43,138 bases of DNA from Bryobacterales bacterium (GTDB taxonomy: Bacteria; Acidobacteriota; Terriglobia; Bryobacterales; Bryobacteraceae). This document shows, piece by piece, positions 34,601-42,075 of this stretch. The DNA lies in NCBI GenBank assembly GCA_027459465.1, contig DAIDIH010000135.1:1-43138 (forward strand), given 5' to 3'. The notes under the pieces are model-generated. The model made no database searches and was not told the DNA's origin. It saw only the letters and a list, made by a program, of their open reading frames with translations. How positions within the stretch are numbered: the stretch's first letter is position 1; each line of letters starts with the position of its first letter. The position numbers and the translations under genes were made by a program.

Positions 34601-35021
34601 TCTGAATGATCCCCACCAGAATCGTGTACATCGCTGCGCGAACCGCGTCTCGAAGATCCTGGCGCCCGTACTGGTAAATCTCGGAAGCTTCCGATTGCGG
34701 CAACAAGTGCGTCGACAGGTACAGGCCTACCGCGTCGCTCTCCAGTTGAATGATATCGGGCGCGATCGTGCTGAAAAGATTCGCGGGAGTGGCCAGAATA
34801 CAGTTGTTCGTGGTCAGGCACGGAAGCGTGGTTTGCGCATGCGCCTCGAACGGCCGCGCACGCCCGTCGCCTCCGCCGCCCCCAAGCCACGAAAAAGCCG
34901 GCGCCAGCAGAATCGCCAGCATTATCGCGAGCGGCTTGAATAGGAAACTGCGCTGGAGACCCCCAACCGTCAGCAGCGATCTCAAGTATTCCGGCTTACG
35001 TAACCTTCCGCTTCTTTCCAT
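31632..35021 (-). CDS. Large exported protein with putative Ig-like repeats
   Basis: A 1129-residue protein. The start at 35021 is set by GGGAGGAG just upstream. The N-terminal hydrophobic segment FLFKPLAIMLAILLAPAFSW (about residues 27-46) follows a long basic region and is probably an export signal. Residues 60-235 are mostly helical, and a long hydrophobic stretch near 250-335 may enter a membrane. Two YxDWxGxxW motifs follow, near 440 and 490. From about 540 to the end there are several Ig-like units of putative-Ig (He_PIG) type, with repeating TFTAGVP / FTVGVP strand starts. It probably acts at the cell surface. No enzyme motif seen. Confidence 0.7.
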   Translation of the reverse strand: MERSGRLRKPEYLRSLLTVGGLQRSFLFKPLAIMLAILLAPAFSWLGGGGGDGRARPFEAHAQTTLPCLTTNNCILATPANLFSTIAPDIIQLESDAVGLYLSTHLLPQSEASEIYQYGRQDLRDAVRAAMYTILVGIIQKPASSRTAHEQTLFNWFQGIVQNNEIALYQQAIAQYNSFQSDPCDFTLDPAIAQAYKISYDGTPFCYGVLESSIFGPPVPAESYFLAYGLRHSYGAKADTDPNFASLVADSAISAGEIAGIALGAGTVVAAAIAPALYVNLTASVAAGAIGTGDSFFLLSSTTVTSLGIGGAVAGPVLIALFAVAVGVVAGIEVFSNQQTINDLNGLNNTLAQVTSTPPDLAAFVNDTSGLGTYKLETSLYSLTEPDTPSAAALPAHGVTDATFSITPQSTGTAGITNTLQYRDWQGNLWSTQTWGGWFVQNCSQGPTSQTACQEASSFTADLRYTDWSGTKWTASRLGSTFVSTKASPAATDTVCPADSVTGVSIVANPSNCASYVSTSIPMQDLNGNPITVSISTLEPPAFVNPGTLSFSLGTATTRDITATGNPAPTITWNAGLTGDGFTFPTSTGSSFPLSFGGSLTAPTGTYTLTLTASNSVGSVQQSFPVTLADVLQIISPNTINVTAGQQFHFTVAATGVPIPKLSLQNIGVYSDLSGATFQDNGDGTGTFSATYTGVFSQDSCLIGVCPEFVATNSQGTVTQFFTINVAFAPPASFAPASTTFTAGVPNQILLSSYGATTPVSWIFDGDPNAPWLSLTDNGDGTAWLRGTPPANTAATFSPGIAAEAQWSGIPLIQNFAVTVTDTPVFTSGNTATFTVGVPESFPVTVSSGSISTNDTLPQALTFLPGNPGAINGTPAVGTGGQYTIQLTAPAAAGTATQDLVLNVDEQPTITSPPLAVLFAGVPASAGVTTTGFPSVSTHPVSASAGPPANASLGDGMYFTATGLPASLQASNLNPAGEATGTLVISGTPQTGDVGLHKVQITATNAVGNPASQTLLMYVFPYNPSVPVDLTAESALARDSANDVIATVVVANGGSAAAQNVAITAAKLGGAAGTISPAAVAAVGAASTATFKILFPASSVGTHGSPSFLSISGSYTGGTFSSAARVVLP

Positions 35022-35164
35022 GCGCTCCTCCCGTGTCGGTTCTTTATTCGACAAACGCGCCCGGATAGGTGCATACGACACCATGTTTTTTCATTACGCC
35101 GATGGCCTGACCTTTGATCGGGCAGAGCCTCTACGATAGAATCGTTCCCAATTGGCCGGCCATA

Positions 35165-35743
35165 ATGGACGATTCTAATCAGGCGCCCGTCACCGACCTG
35201 TTGCACGCCTGGCGCAGCGGGGACCGCGCCGCGCTCGACCGCTTACTGCCGTTGATCCACCAGGACCTGCGCCGCCTCGCCCGCCAGAGGCTGCAATCCC
35301 TGGCGCCGGGCACGAGTCTCCAAGCTACCGCTCTTGTTAACGAAGCCTACATACGCCTGGTAAACGCCGTCGAGGTCGACTTTCAGGACCGCGCGCATTT
35401 TTTCGCGCTGGCCGCCACCATCATGAGGCAAATCGTCGTCGAACACGCGCGGGCCCGAAGCCGGGATAAGCGCGGCGGAGCCTGGCGCCGGATCGATCTC
35501 CCGGACGCCGAGATCCCGGGCCCCGTCAACGACGACAGCCTCCTGGCTCTCGACCAAGCCATGGACCGCCTCGCGGCTGTCGACAGCCGGAAAGCCCGCG
35601 TCGTCGAACTGCGCTTTTTCGCCGGAATGACCAACGGCGAAATCGCCGAGGTGGCCGGCGTTTCCATCGACACGGTCAAGCGCGATTGGGCCTTCGCCAA
35701 ACTCTGGCTGGCGCGCGAACTCCGGAGCAACCTCGCAACGTGA
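35165..35743 (+). CDS. ECF-family RNA polymerase sigma factor, acidobacterial/planctomycete type
   Basis: A 192-residue sigma factor. Region 2 includes SLQATALVNEAYIRL and FFALAATIMRQIVVEHAR; region 4 has the helix-turn-helix TNGEIAEVAGVSIDTVKRDW. This matches the ECF-like group found next to Ser/Thr kinases in Acidobacteria and Planctomycetes, which usually lack a classical anti-sigma factor. A TAGAAT -10-like hexamer lies at 35137-35142 and a palindrome, TGGCCGGCCA, at 35153-35162. The kinase gene overlaps by GTGA, suggesting the kinase controls this sigma factor. Confidence 0.9.
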   Translation: MDDSNQAPVTDLLHAWRSGDRAALDRLLPLIHQDLRRLARQRLQSLAPGTSLQATALVNEAYIRLVNAVEVDFQDRAHFFALAATIMRQIVVEHARARSRDKRGGAWRRIDLPDAEIPGPVNDDSLLALDQAMDRLAAVDSRKARVVELRFFAGMTNGEIAEVAGVSIDTVKRDWAFAKLWLARELRSNLAT

Positions 35744-38463
35744 TCGCCCAACGCCTGCAACTGGTCGAACAGATCTGCCTCCAGGCGCTCGAAACCGAGC
35801 CCGCGGGCCGCGCCGCCTTCCTCCTCGACGCCTGCCCCGACCCCGAAATCCGCGCCGAGGTCGAGTCCCTGCTCGACGCCGCCGGCTACGCCGATGCCTT
35901 CTTTCGCGTCCCGGCCGTGTTTCTGTCCTCCGAATCGGACTCCGATTCGGCCGAGCCGCCCGCCGCACAAATCGGCCAGGACATCGGCCCCTACCGTCTC
36001 CTCGAACGCCTCGGCGAGGGCGGCATGGGCGTCGTGTTTCGCGCCATCCAGGTTCAGCCCGTGCGGCGCGAGGTGGCTCTGAAAATCGTCCGCCCCGGCA
36101 GCGAGTCGGCCCTCGCCGCCGCCCGCTTCGGAGCCGAGCGCCAGGCCCTGTCCCTCATGGACCATCCCAACATCGCGCGCGTGCTCGACGTCGGCGCCAC
36201 CACCGGCGGCCGCGCCTACTTCGTCATGGAGCTCGTCGCCGGCCAACCCATCAACAAATACTGCGACCAGCACGGCCTCTCCGTGCGGGCGCGCGCTCAA
36301 TTGATGGTTCGCGTCTGCCAGGCCATCCACCACGCCCACCAGAAAGGCGTCATCCACCGCGACATCAAACCTTCCAATATCCTCGTCGCGGATTCACCCG
36401 CCGGACCGTCTCCCAAGATCATCGATTTCGGCATCGCCAAGGCCAACGGCGCCCCGCTTTCCGACGGCCCCGCATTCACCGGAGCCTTCGATGTCGTCGG
36501 CACGCTCGAGTACATGAGCCCCGAACAGGCCGAACCAGGCGACCAGGGCCTCGACGTCCGAACCGACGTCTACTCCCTCGGTGCCGTCCTCTACGAACTG
36601 CTCGCCGGCGCGCCTCCCATCCCCGGACTCTCGACCCGCGCCGCCGGTTTCGCCGAAGTTCTTCGCCGCATCCACGACGAAGTCCCTCCACCCCCAAGCC
36701 ACCGCGCCCGGGATAACCGCCTCCTCCATCCGCGCGCCCGCGAGTGCGATTGGATCGCCCTCAAGGCGATTGAAAAGGATCGCGACCTCCGCTACGAATC
36801 CGCCGGCGCCATGGCCCGCGACCTCGAACGCTACCTGGCCGGCGACCCCGTCGAGGCCTGCCCTCCGTCGCGGCTCTACCGCTTCCGCAAATTCGCCGCG
36901 CGCCACCGCTGGGCCCTTGGCGTCACAGCCTCCTTCGTCGCTCTTCTCGTCTTTTCCGTGGTCTGGATGTCCATCGCCCTCCGCCAGCAGATGCTCGCCA
37001 ACTCGAACGCCGCCGCCCTGCGCGACGTCGTCCGGAAGATCGCCATCGAACGCACCGCCCAGATCGCCCAGTTGCCCAACTCCCTCAAACTCCGCTCCGG
37101 CCTGCTCAGCGATATCGAAGGAGCGCTGGAAACCTTGAGCAAGGAGACCGGCCACGACCGCGCCGGCGACCTCCAACTCGCGCGCGCCTTCTACGCCGTC
37201 GCCTCCGTCAAAGGCTCGGTCACCTCCGATGGCTCCCAGGGCGACCTTGCAACTGGCCTCCGCTATCTCGACCGCTCCTCTGCCATCGCCGCCGCCCTCA
37301 TTCGCACCGACCCCGGCGATCGCGATGCGCAAAAGATGTTCCTCGGAAGCCGCCTCGCGGCCCTCTACATCTACCGCCGCCGCCAGCGCTTCGACGAGGC
37401 GGAAAAAGTCGCGGATCAGATCATCGCTCATGCCCAGGCCCTGCCGCCGTCCATGCACAGCCAGGACTTCTTCGTCGACTACGACATCGTCACCGCTTAC
37501 AAAGAAATCGCCGCCATCAAAACAAGCCAGGGCAAGTTCGAGGAGTCGCTCTCCCTGAACCGGAGCGCCCTGTCGCTCGCCCAGGCGATGCCCTCGAAGT
37601 GGCTCCAATCGCCGCTCGTGAAGAACAACCTCGCCGCCTCCTACGCCGACGCCGCCCTCTCCGAGTGGCGCTTGCGCGGCTACTCGCCGGATGCCTCCGC
37701 CTTGATCCATCGCGGACTCGCCGTGGTCCAGGACTGCCCTGAACTGGCGTGCAAATCGCGGGCCGCCGAACTCGAAGGATACGCCGGCCTCATCGATTGG
37801 TCCGGTGGCCGCGAATCAGAAGGCTTTGCTTCCCTCGAGCGCGGCATCCGGGATATGGAAGCACTGGCGGCGGCCCAGCCTTCAGAAGTAATCTTCGAGG
37901 GTGCGGCCGAAACCCTCCGGCGAAGTTACGCCCTCGCCCTCATCGCCTCCCACCGCCCCCAGCAGGCGCTCGCCGTTCTCCCCAAACGCGTCTCCCCCAA
38001 CGACCCCCTCGCGGACCCCGAAACCTTCCTCGTCTACGGCGAGGCCCTCGAAGCGACTGCGCGACAAGCCTCCGCCCTGCCCTATTTCCTCGCCGCCCGC
38101 CGCGCCCTCGACAAGGACCCCGAACAGGGCTTCGAGCCCGCGCTCTTGCGCTGGAACGTCACCCGCGCCCTCGCCGGCGGCGACCTCGCCCTCCGCCGCC
38201 AGTCCATGCGCCTCGCCTCCGCTCTGCCGGCCGGCCCCTCCACCATCCGCATCTTCACCAGCATCAGCGCCGCCGACTTCGCCCGCACCGTCGCCGCAAT
38301 CCCCAGCGCCCCGGCCCCGCTCCGCCAGGAAGCCATCCGCCTCCTCGCCTCCTGCTGCGCCGGCGTCCCCAGCCCCTACCGCGTCGAGCAGGTCGGCGCC
38401 ATCGTCTCCACACCCTCCCCCGAAGATCTGCAAAAACTTACCGCCGCCCTCGCGGCCCGCTAA
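35740..38463 (+). CDS. Transmembrane Ser/Thr protein kinase, PknB-like
   Basis: A 907-residue kinase with a GTG start inside the sigma-factor stop (GTGA). Residues 1-80 are helical. The kinase domain is at about 84-360: glycine loop LGEGGMGVVF (91-100), Lys115 in VALKIV, catalytic loop HRDIKPSN (206-213, Asp208) and DFG (229-231). One membrane helix lies at about 390-412. The outer half (415-900) is helical with TPR-like repeats, a probable sensor or scaffold. All catalytic residues are present. It probably phosphorylates the adjacent sigma factor or a partner; this is inferred from the overlap. Confidence 0.92.
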   Translation: MIAQRLQLVEQICLQALETEPAGRAAFLLDACPDPEIRAEVESLLDAAGYADAFFRVPAVFLSSESDSDSAEPPAAQIGQDIGPYRLLERLGEGGMGVVFRAIQVQPVRREVALKIVRPGSESALAAARFGAERQALSLMDHPNIARVLDVGATTGGRAYFVMELVAGQPINKYCDQHGLSVRARAQLMVRVCQAIHHAHQKGVIHRDIKPSNILVADSPAGPSPKIIDFGIAKANGAPLSDGPAFTGAFDVVGTLEYMSPEQAEPGDQGLDVRTDVYSLGAVLYELLAGAPPIPGLSTRAAGFAEVLRRIHDEVPPPPSHRARDNRLLHPRARECDWIALKAIEKDRDLRYESAGAMARDLERYLAGDPVEACPPSRLYRFRKFAARHRWALGVTASFVALLVFSVVWMSIALRQQMLANSNAAALRDVVRKIAIERTAQIAQLPNSLKLRSGLLSDIEGALETLSKETGHDRAGDLQLARAFYAVASVKGSVTSDGSQGDLATGLRYLDRSSAIAAALIRTDPGDRDAQKMFLGSRLAALYIYRRRQRFDEAEKVADQIIAHAQALPPSMHSQDFFVDYDIVTAYKEIAAIKTSQGKFEESLSLNRSALSLAQAMPSKWLQSPLVKNNLAASYADAALSEWRLRGYSPDASALIHRGLAVVQDCPELACKSRAAELEGYAGLIDWSGGRESEGFASLERGIRDMEALAAAQPSEVIFEGAAETLRRSYALALIASHRPQQALAVLPKRVSPNDPLADPETFLVYGEALEATARQASALPYFLAARRALDKDPEQGFEPALLRWNVTRALAGGDLALRRQSMRLASALPAGPSTIRIFTSISAADFARTVAAIPSAPAPLRQEAIRLLASCCAGVPSPYRVEQVGAIVSTPSPEDLQKLTAALAAR

Positions 38464-38501
38464 CCCGCACCCCCAGCTCCCAAACCCGTCACAATAATCC
38501 A

Positions 38502-39134
38502 ATGCGAACTCTCCGCTTCCTTCTCGCCTTCCCCCTCCTCGCCGCCGCCCAGGCCCCCGCGCCCGTCATCGTCAACGGCTCGGATTGGACCGCCCTCTTC
38601 AACGGCCACGACCTCTCCGGCTGGGTCAACGTCGGCCAGGAAAAATGGGTCGTCGACGACGGAACCATCCACGGCTCCGCCGTCAGCCACGAATACGGCT
38701 ACCTCCGCACCGAAAAAGATTACTCCGACTTCGACCTCGCCCTCCGCTTCCAGTGCGTCACCCTCGGCAACTCCGGCCTCTTCTTCCGCGCCCGCTTCAA
38801 ACCCGGCACCACCGAAATCATCCAGGGCCCCCAGTTCGAAATCGACTGCACCATCGGCCGCCACACCGCAGGCATCTACGACGTCGGCCGCGAATGGCTC
38901 GTCTGGCCCTCCCCGGAAAAAGAAACCGTCGTCCGCCAGCACGACTGGAACGAATTCATCCTCACCGTCCACGGCAACCACTACACGTCCCGCCTCAACG
39001 GCGTCCCCATGGTCGACTACACCGACCCCAAACAAAAAGGAACCACCGGCAGCATCGCCCTCCAACTCCACGCCGGCGGCGGCGCCAATATGCGCTTCAA
39101 AGACATCCTCATCCGCGACCTCACCCGCCGCTGA
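38502..39134 (+). CDS. Secreted DUF1080 (3-keto-disaccharide hydrolase-like) protein
   Basis: A 210-residue protein with a signal peptide (residues 1-16, ending AAAQA). One DUF1080 beta-sandwich follows: WTALFNGHDLSGWVNVG (about residues 28-44), NSGLFFRARF, then WNEFILTVHGNHYTSRLNG and the final strand RFKDILIRDL. The family includes 3-keto-glycoside hydrolases and lectin-like carbohydrate binders and is abundant in Acidobacteria. Substrate unknown. It ends 4 nt before the deacetylase gene, so the two form an operon. Confidence 0.9.
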   Translation: MRTLRFLLAFPLLAAAQAPAPVIVNGSDWTALFNGHDLSGWVNVGQEKWVVDDGTIHGSAVSHEYGYLRTEKDYSDFDLALRFQCVTLGNSGLFFRARFKPGTTEIIQGPQFEIDCTIGRHTAGIYDVGREWLVWPSPEKETVVRQHDWNEFILTVHGNHYTSRLNGVPMVDYTDPKQKGTTGSIALQLHAGGGANMRFKDILIRDLTRR

Positions 39135-39138
39135 CCCC

Positions 39139-40068
39139 GTGCCCCGCCTCTACTACTGCCATCACCACGATATGGGCCTTCCGCCGGGCCACAAATTCCC
39201 GGCGGAGAAATACTCCCTCGTCCGCCACTGCCTCGAACCCGATCAACTCTTCGAGTTCCTCCCCGCTCCGCCCGCCCCGCTCGAAACCATCGCCCTCGCC
39301 CACGACCCCGCCTACGTCCACAACTTCGTCGCCGGAACCCTCCCCGCCCAAGCCGTCCGCCGTATCGGCTTCCCCTGGACCGAAGGCCTCGTCCGCCGCA
39401 CTCTCTCCTCCGCCGGAGGCACCCTCGCCGCCGCCCAGGACGCTCTCGCAACCGGATTCGGCGCCAACCTCGCCGGTGGCACCCATCACGCCTTCTACGC
39501 CGAAGGCGCCGGCTTCTGCGTCTTCAACGACCTCGCCGTCTCGATCCACTTCCTCCGCCGCGAAGCCGCCATCCCCCGCGCCGCCGTCATCGATCTCGAC
39601 GTCCACCAGGGCGACGGCACCGCCGCCCTCTTCGCCTCCGACCCCAACGTCTTCACCCTCTCCCTCCACGGCCGCAATAACTTCCCCTTCCGTAAGCAGC
39701 AAAGCTCCCTCGACATCGCCTTCCCCGACCAAACCACGGACGACGCCTACCTCGAAGCCCTCGCCCGTGCCCTCCCTCGCGTCTTCGACTTCAACCCCGG
39801 CGTCATCCTCTACCAGTCCGGCGTCGACGCTCTCTCGACCGATCGCCTCGGCCGCCTCGCCCTCACCCCCGAAGGCCTCGCCGCCCGCGACCGCCTCGTC
39901 TTCAACGCCGTCCGCGCCGCCCGCCTCCCCCTCATCCTCACCCTCGGCGGCGGCTACTCCAACCCGATCCACCTCACCGCCCAAGCGCACGCCGCCACCT
40001 ACCGCCTCGCCGCCCAAGTCCTGAGCGCAACGGACGGCGAGCGCCGGTTGCAGCACCCCGCAAATTAA
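39139..40068 (+). CDS. Histone deacetylase-family hydrolase
   Basis: A 309-residue zinc amidohydrolase, GTG start. The tandem histidines lie in GGTHHAFYAEGAGFCVFND (about residues 114-132), the zinc ligands in DLDVHQGDG and a later Asp in SGVDALSTDRLG; LTLGGGYS is also conserved. The sequence is closest in pattern to the class IV/HDAC11-like bacterial proteins. Likely substrates are acetylated polyamines, small molecules or protein lysines. The last 20 codons are duplicated about 1.2 kb downstream. The C-terminal tail after QVLSA has no counterpart in that copy. Confidence 0.92.
   Translation: MPRLYYCHHHDMGLPPGHKFPAEKYSLVRHCLEPDQLFEFLPAPPAPLETIALAHDPAYVHNFVAGTLPAQAVRRIGFPWTEGLVRRTLSSAGGTLAAAQDALATGFGANLAGGTHHAFYAEGAGFCVFNDLAVSIHFLRREAAIPRAAVIDLDVHQGDGTAALFASDPNVFTLSLHGRNNFPFRKQQSSLDIAFPDQTTDDAYLEALARALPRVFDFNPGVILYQSGVDALSTDRLGRLALTPEGLAARDRLVFNAVRAARLPLILTLGGGYSNPIHLTAQAHAATYRLAAQVLSATDGERRLQHPAN
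39970..40023 (+). repeat. Repeat copy A: deacetylase 3' end
   Basis: These 54 bases match 41211-41264 at 47 positions, in the same orientation and reading frame. They encode HLTAQAHAATYRLAAQVL here and HLTAQAHANTHRLAAELL there. Confidence 0.85.
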
Positions 40069-40160
40069 TTCCCCCAACCACGACCGCCCGCAGCGTGGTG
40101 TTCACCTCCGCCGCAACCGAGAACGCTTGAGCGTCATGAAGTTGACTTACACTCCGTCAC
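40065..40160 (-). pseudogene. Remnant of a collagen-like gene 3' end
   Basis: Read on the minus strand, this stretch gives SQLHDAQAFSVAAEVN, then TTLRAVVVGGIN. It aligns with [10 protein letters not shown] and [12 protein letters not shown] at the end of the intact collagen-like gene at 41267, with about 13 residues (39 nt) missing between the two blocks. The stop codon is not kept in place. No collagen repeat or signal peptide remains upstream. The first 30 bases (40065-40094) match 41271-41300 at 26 positions. The rest of the 40069-40300 gap shows nothing recognisable. Confidence 0.75.
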
Positions 40161-40300
40161 CGCATCATCGCTAACTCTGAGAAACCCGCCGCTCCGGTGA
40201 TGAGCCCCCGATCTCTCGGCCAGTTCACATGACGGCGAGTGAGCCTTGCAGCCAGGGCCGGCGATGCGTCGTGGCCTGAAAGCCTCTGATTCTGAAGCCG

Positions 40301-41008
40301 TCACGAGCGGGCGAAGGACTTATATAGCGCGGTCAGAAGAGGTAGCACGAACATCGCCTCAAAAGCTGCCGAGCAAAGCAATCCAACACCAAAAGCAAGC
40401 CTCGCTCGACCCTTGCCTAACTTGTGGAGCGCACGAAAACATCGGAAGACGCCTGTGAAGAAAAGTACAAAAACAACCGTTGTGGCAAGATAGGAGAGGA
40501 TCAACACGGTGCGATCCCATCCTGGCAGTTGCCGGGCTTTAGCGAAGACCTCAGCTACGATCTGTGGATAATTCCCGCCCTCGGCCAACACTGGGCCGCT
40601 GATGGATCGTGTGGGGAACATCAGCACGGAAATTATCGGCATGTAGGCCGTCAGAAAACTGTATCCCGCGATGCAGGCACTCAGCCGGCCTTTGCCTCCA
40701 AAGACCTTCATCGCGCCATGCAGAATCAAAGCAACAACCAGATATTCGACGATTGTCTCCGCAACAACTGCGGCAATCAAGATCTTGTCCCCACTCTTCG
40801 ATCCGATTCCCGGTGCGAACGGGATGCTAAGGATCAGTTCTACCAACGCGATGAAAAACAGAAACCGAAGTGCATACGCGAGCGTTGAATCTTTTTCGAG
40901 GTCGAACCGTTGAAATCCAGCGGGTCCCCGAGCGAGTACGGAAAACCACGTCGAGGCAATATCCTTGTTCTCATCGAAGATGGCCTTGGTCGTAGCGCTG
41001 ATGTCCAT
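40301..41008 (-). CDS. Yip1-like integral membrane protein
   Basis: A 235-residue protein starting MDISATTKAIFDENKD (ATG 41008; an ATG at 41137 would add a basic stretch of no recognisable kind). Five predicted helices lie in the last 170 residues, for example ALRFLFFIALVELILSIPF and TVLILSYLATTVVFVLFFTGVF. The pattern fits bacterial Yip1-domain proteins. The DNA is visibly less GC-biased at third positions than its neighbours, and the gene lies between the two copies of the deacetylase/collagen junction, so it may have arrived with that rearrangement. Confidence 0.7.
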   Translation of the reverse strand: MDISATTKAIFDENKDIASTWFSVLARGPAGFQRFDLEKDSTLAYALRFLFFIALVELILSIPFAPGIGSKSGDKILIAAVVAETIVEYLVVALILHGAMKVFGGKGRLSACIAGYSFLTAYMPIISVLMFPTRSISGPVLAEGGNYPQIVAEVFAKARQLPGWDRTVLILSYLATTVVFVLFFTGVFRCFRALHKLGKGRARLAFGVGLLCSAAFEAMFVLPLLTALYKSFARS

Positions 41009-41186
41009 AAGCTTTTCAGCCGCCGAACGCCTGCTCGCTCTTGGGTGCTTCGTTAATCCCGAAACAACGCAGACGGATTGCCGCAGACTCTTCCATCTCC
41101 CTACTTGATGGCGGCGTCTCGATATGTCCATCCCCACGGGAACACGCTCGCCATCATCTCTTGAGGTCGCCCCGGTGATCCGGGAC

Positions 41187-41270
41187 TACGGTCCGAGTCG
41201 TGCTATGGCCCACCTCACCGCCCAGGCCCACGCCAACACCCACCGCCTCGCCGCCGAACTCCTGGCCTAG
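41187..41270 (+). pseudogene. Remnant of a histone deacetylase-family gene 3' end
   Basis: The frame reads YGPSRAMAHLTAQAHANTH, then RLAAELLA and a TAG stop at 41268-41270. It matches the last helix of the intact deacetylase at 39139 and resembles the family's GGGY...AHANxYR ending. Upstream of YGPS the frame shows no further deacetylase sequence. The remnant converges on the collagen-like gene, and both stops share one CTAG. The rest of the 41009-41186 stretch shows no gene. Confidence 0.75.
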
Positions 41271-41941
41271 TTAATTCCCCCCACCAGAATCGCCCGCAGC
41301 ATGCTGTTTGACACCGCGAAGTCCACGGTAGAAGTGCAGATGAGGTCGATTTTCGTGGTAACCGAAAACGCCTGCGTGTCATTCAGCGACACAACCGCCT
41401 GGCCACCCACGTCAACGGTCACGGTGCTGGAATCGCCGGACGTGCCGGTCCCCGGCGAGTAAGTCAATACACAAGTACCGCTGTCCGGGGTAAACCATAT
41501 GTTCTGAAAGACTGTCTTCCCGTCGATGACGTAGTCGCCCGCCGGGACCGTTATGGATGCCGGTATTGCATTGCCAGGGCCGAAATCGAGGAAATTGGAA
41601 TCCGACATGAAATACACGTGGCTCGGACCCGCCGGTCCCGCCGGACCGGTAGGTCCAACGGGTCCTTGCATGCCGGGAGGGCCCTGCGGTCCTGCAGGTC
41701 CTTGCACGCCCTGCGGCCCCATCGGGCCCATCGGCCCCACCTGATTCCAATGCAGCGGGATCTCGTATGCCTTGCAGCTACTCACCGAGTTGTCGATAAC
41801 TCTCAAAGCGCCGCTGCTCGTGCTGTAGCAGCCATAGATCACCCCACTGGGGGCCGGGATCGTCGCTCGAAGACCAAGCACACTGAACACGGCCAATCCC
41901 AAAACCGCCGCCGAAGCGGCCCAAGTCCGTTTGTGAAACAT
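41267..41941 (-). CDS. Exported collagen-like protein
   Basis: A 224-residue protein. GGAGGAG just before ATG 41941 fixes the start. A signal peptide covers about residues 1-26 ([17 protein letters not shown]). A short N-terminal domain with two Cys (38 and 56) follows, then 13 Gly-X-Y triplets (residues 69-107, mostly GPM, GPQ, GPA) able to form a collagen-like triple helix. A C-terminal beta domain (about 110-224) ends [12 protein letters not shown] and may act as a trimerisation head. It is probably a cell-surface or secreted trimer. A remnant of a sister gene lies at 40065. Confidence 0.85.
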   Translation of the reverse strand: MFHKRTWAASAAVLGLAVFSVLGLRATIPAPSGVIYGCYSTSSGALRVIDNSVSSCKAYEIPLHWNQVGPMGPMGPQGVQGPAGPQGPPGMQGPVGPTGPAGPAGPSHVYFMSDSNFLDFGPGNAIPASITVPAGDYVIDGKTVFQNIWFTPDSGTCVLTYSPGTGTSGDSSTVTVDVGGQAVVSLNDTQAFSVTTKIDLICTSTVDFAVSNSMLRAILVGGIN

Positions 41942-42075
41942 GTTCTCCTCCATTCGAGACAGGCGCAAAACACGCCCCAAAACGCTCATCGCCATGCCAA
42001 TAAATTTCGCCCTGTTCGCCCTCCGAATCATCGGCCCCGCTAGGGCCGGTCACCATTCCTCGCCAAACCGGCCCA

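Noticed and set aside
35153..35162. Palindrome TGGCCGGCCA just before the sigma-factor start codon
   Set aside because: Short GC-rich palindromes are expected by chance in DNA of this composition; no second copy was seen nearby.
41625..41740. Repeat-rich tract resembling a minisatellite or a short CRISPR-like array
   Set aside because: It is the coding sequence of the Gly-X-Y triplets; units are 9 nt with no spacers.
42032..42048. Hairpin CGGCCC-CGCTA-GGGCCG downstream of the 155-residue secreted protein gene
   Set aside because: No U-tract follows on either strand, so an intrinsic terminator cannot be claimed.
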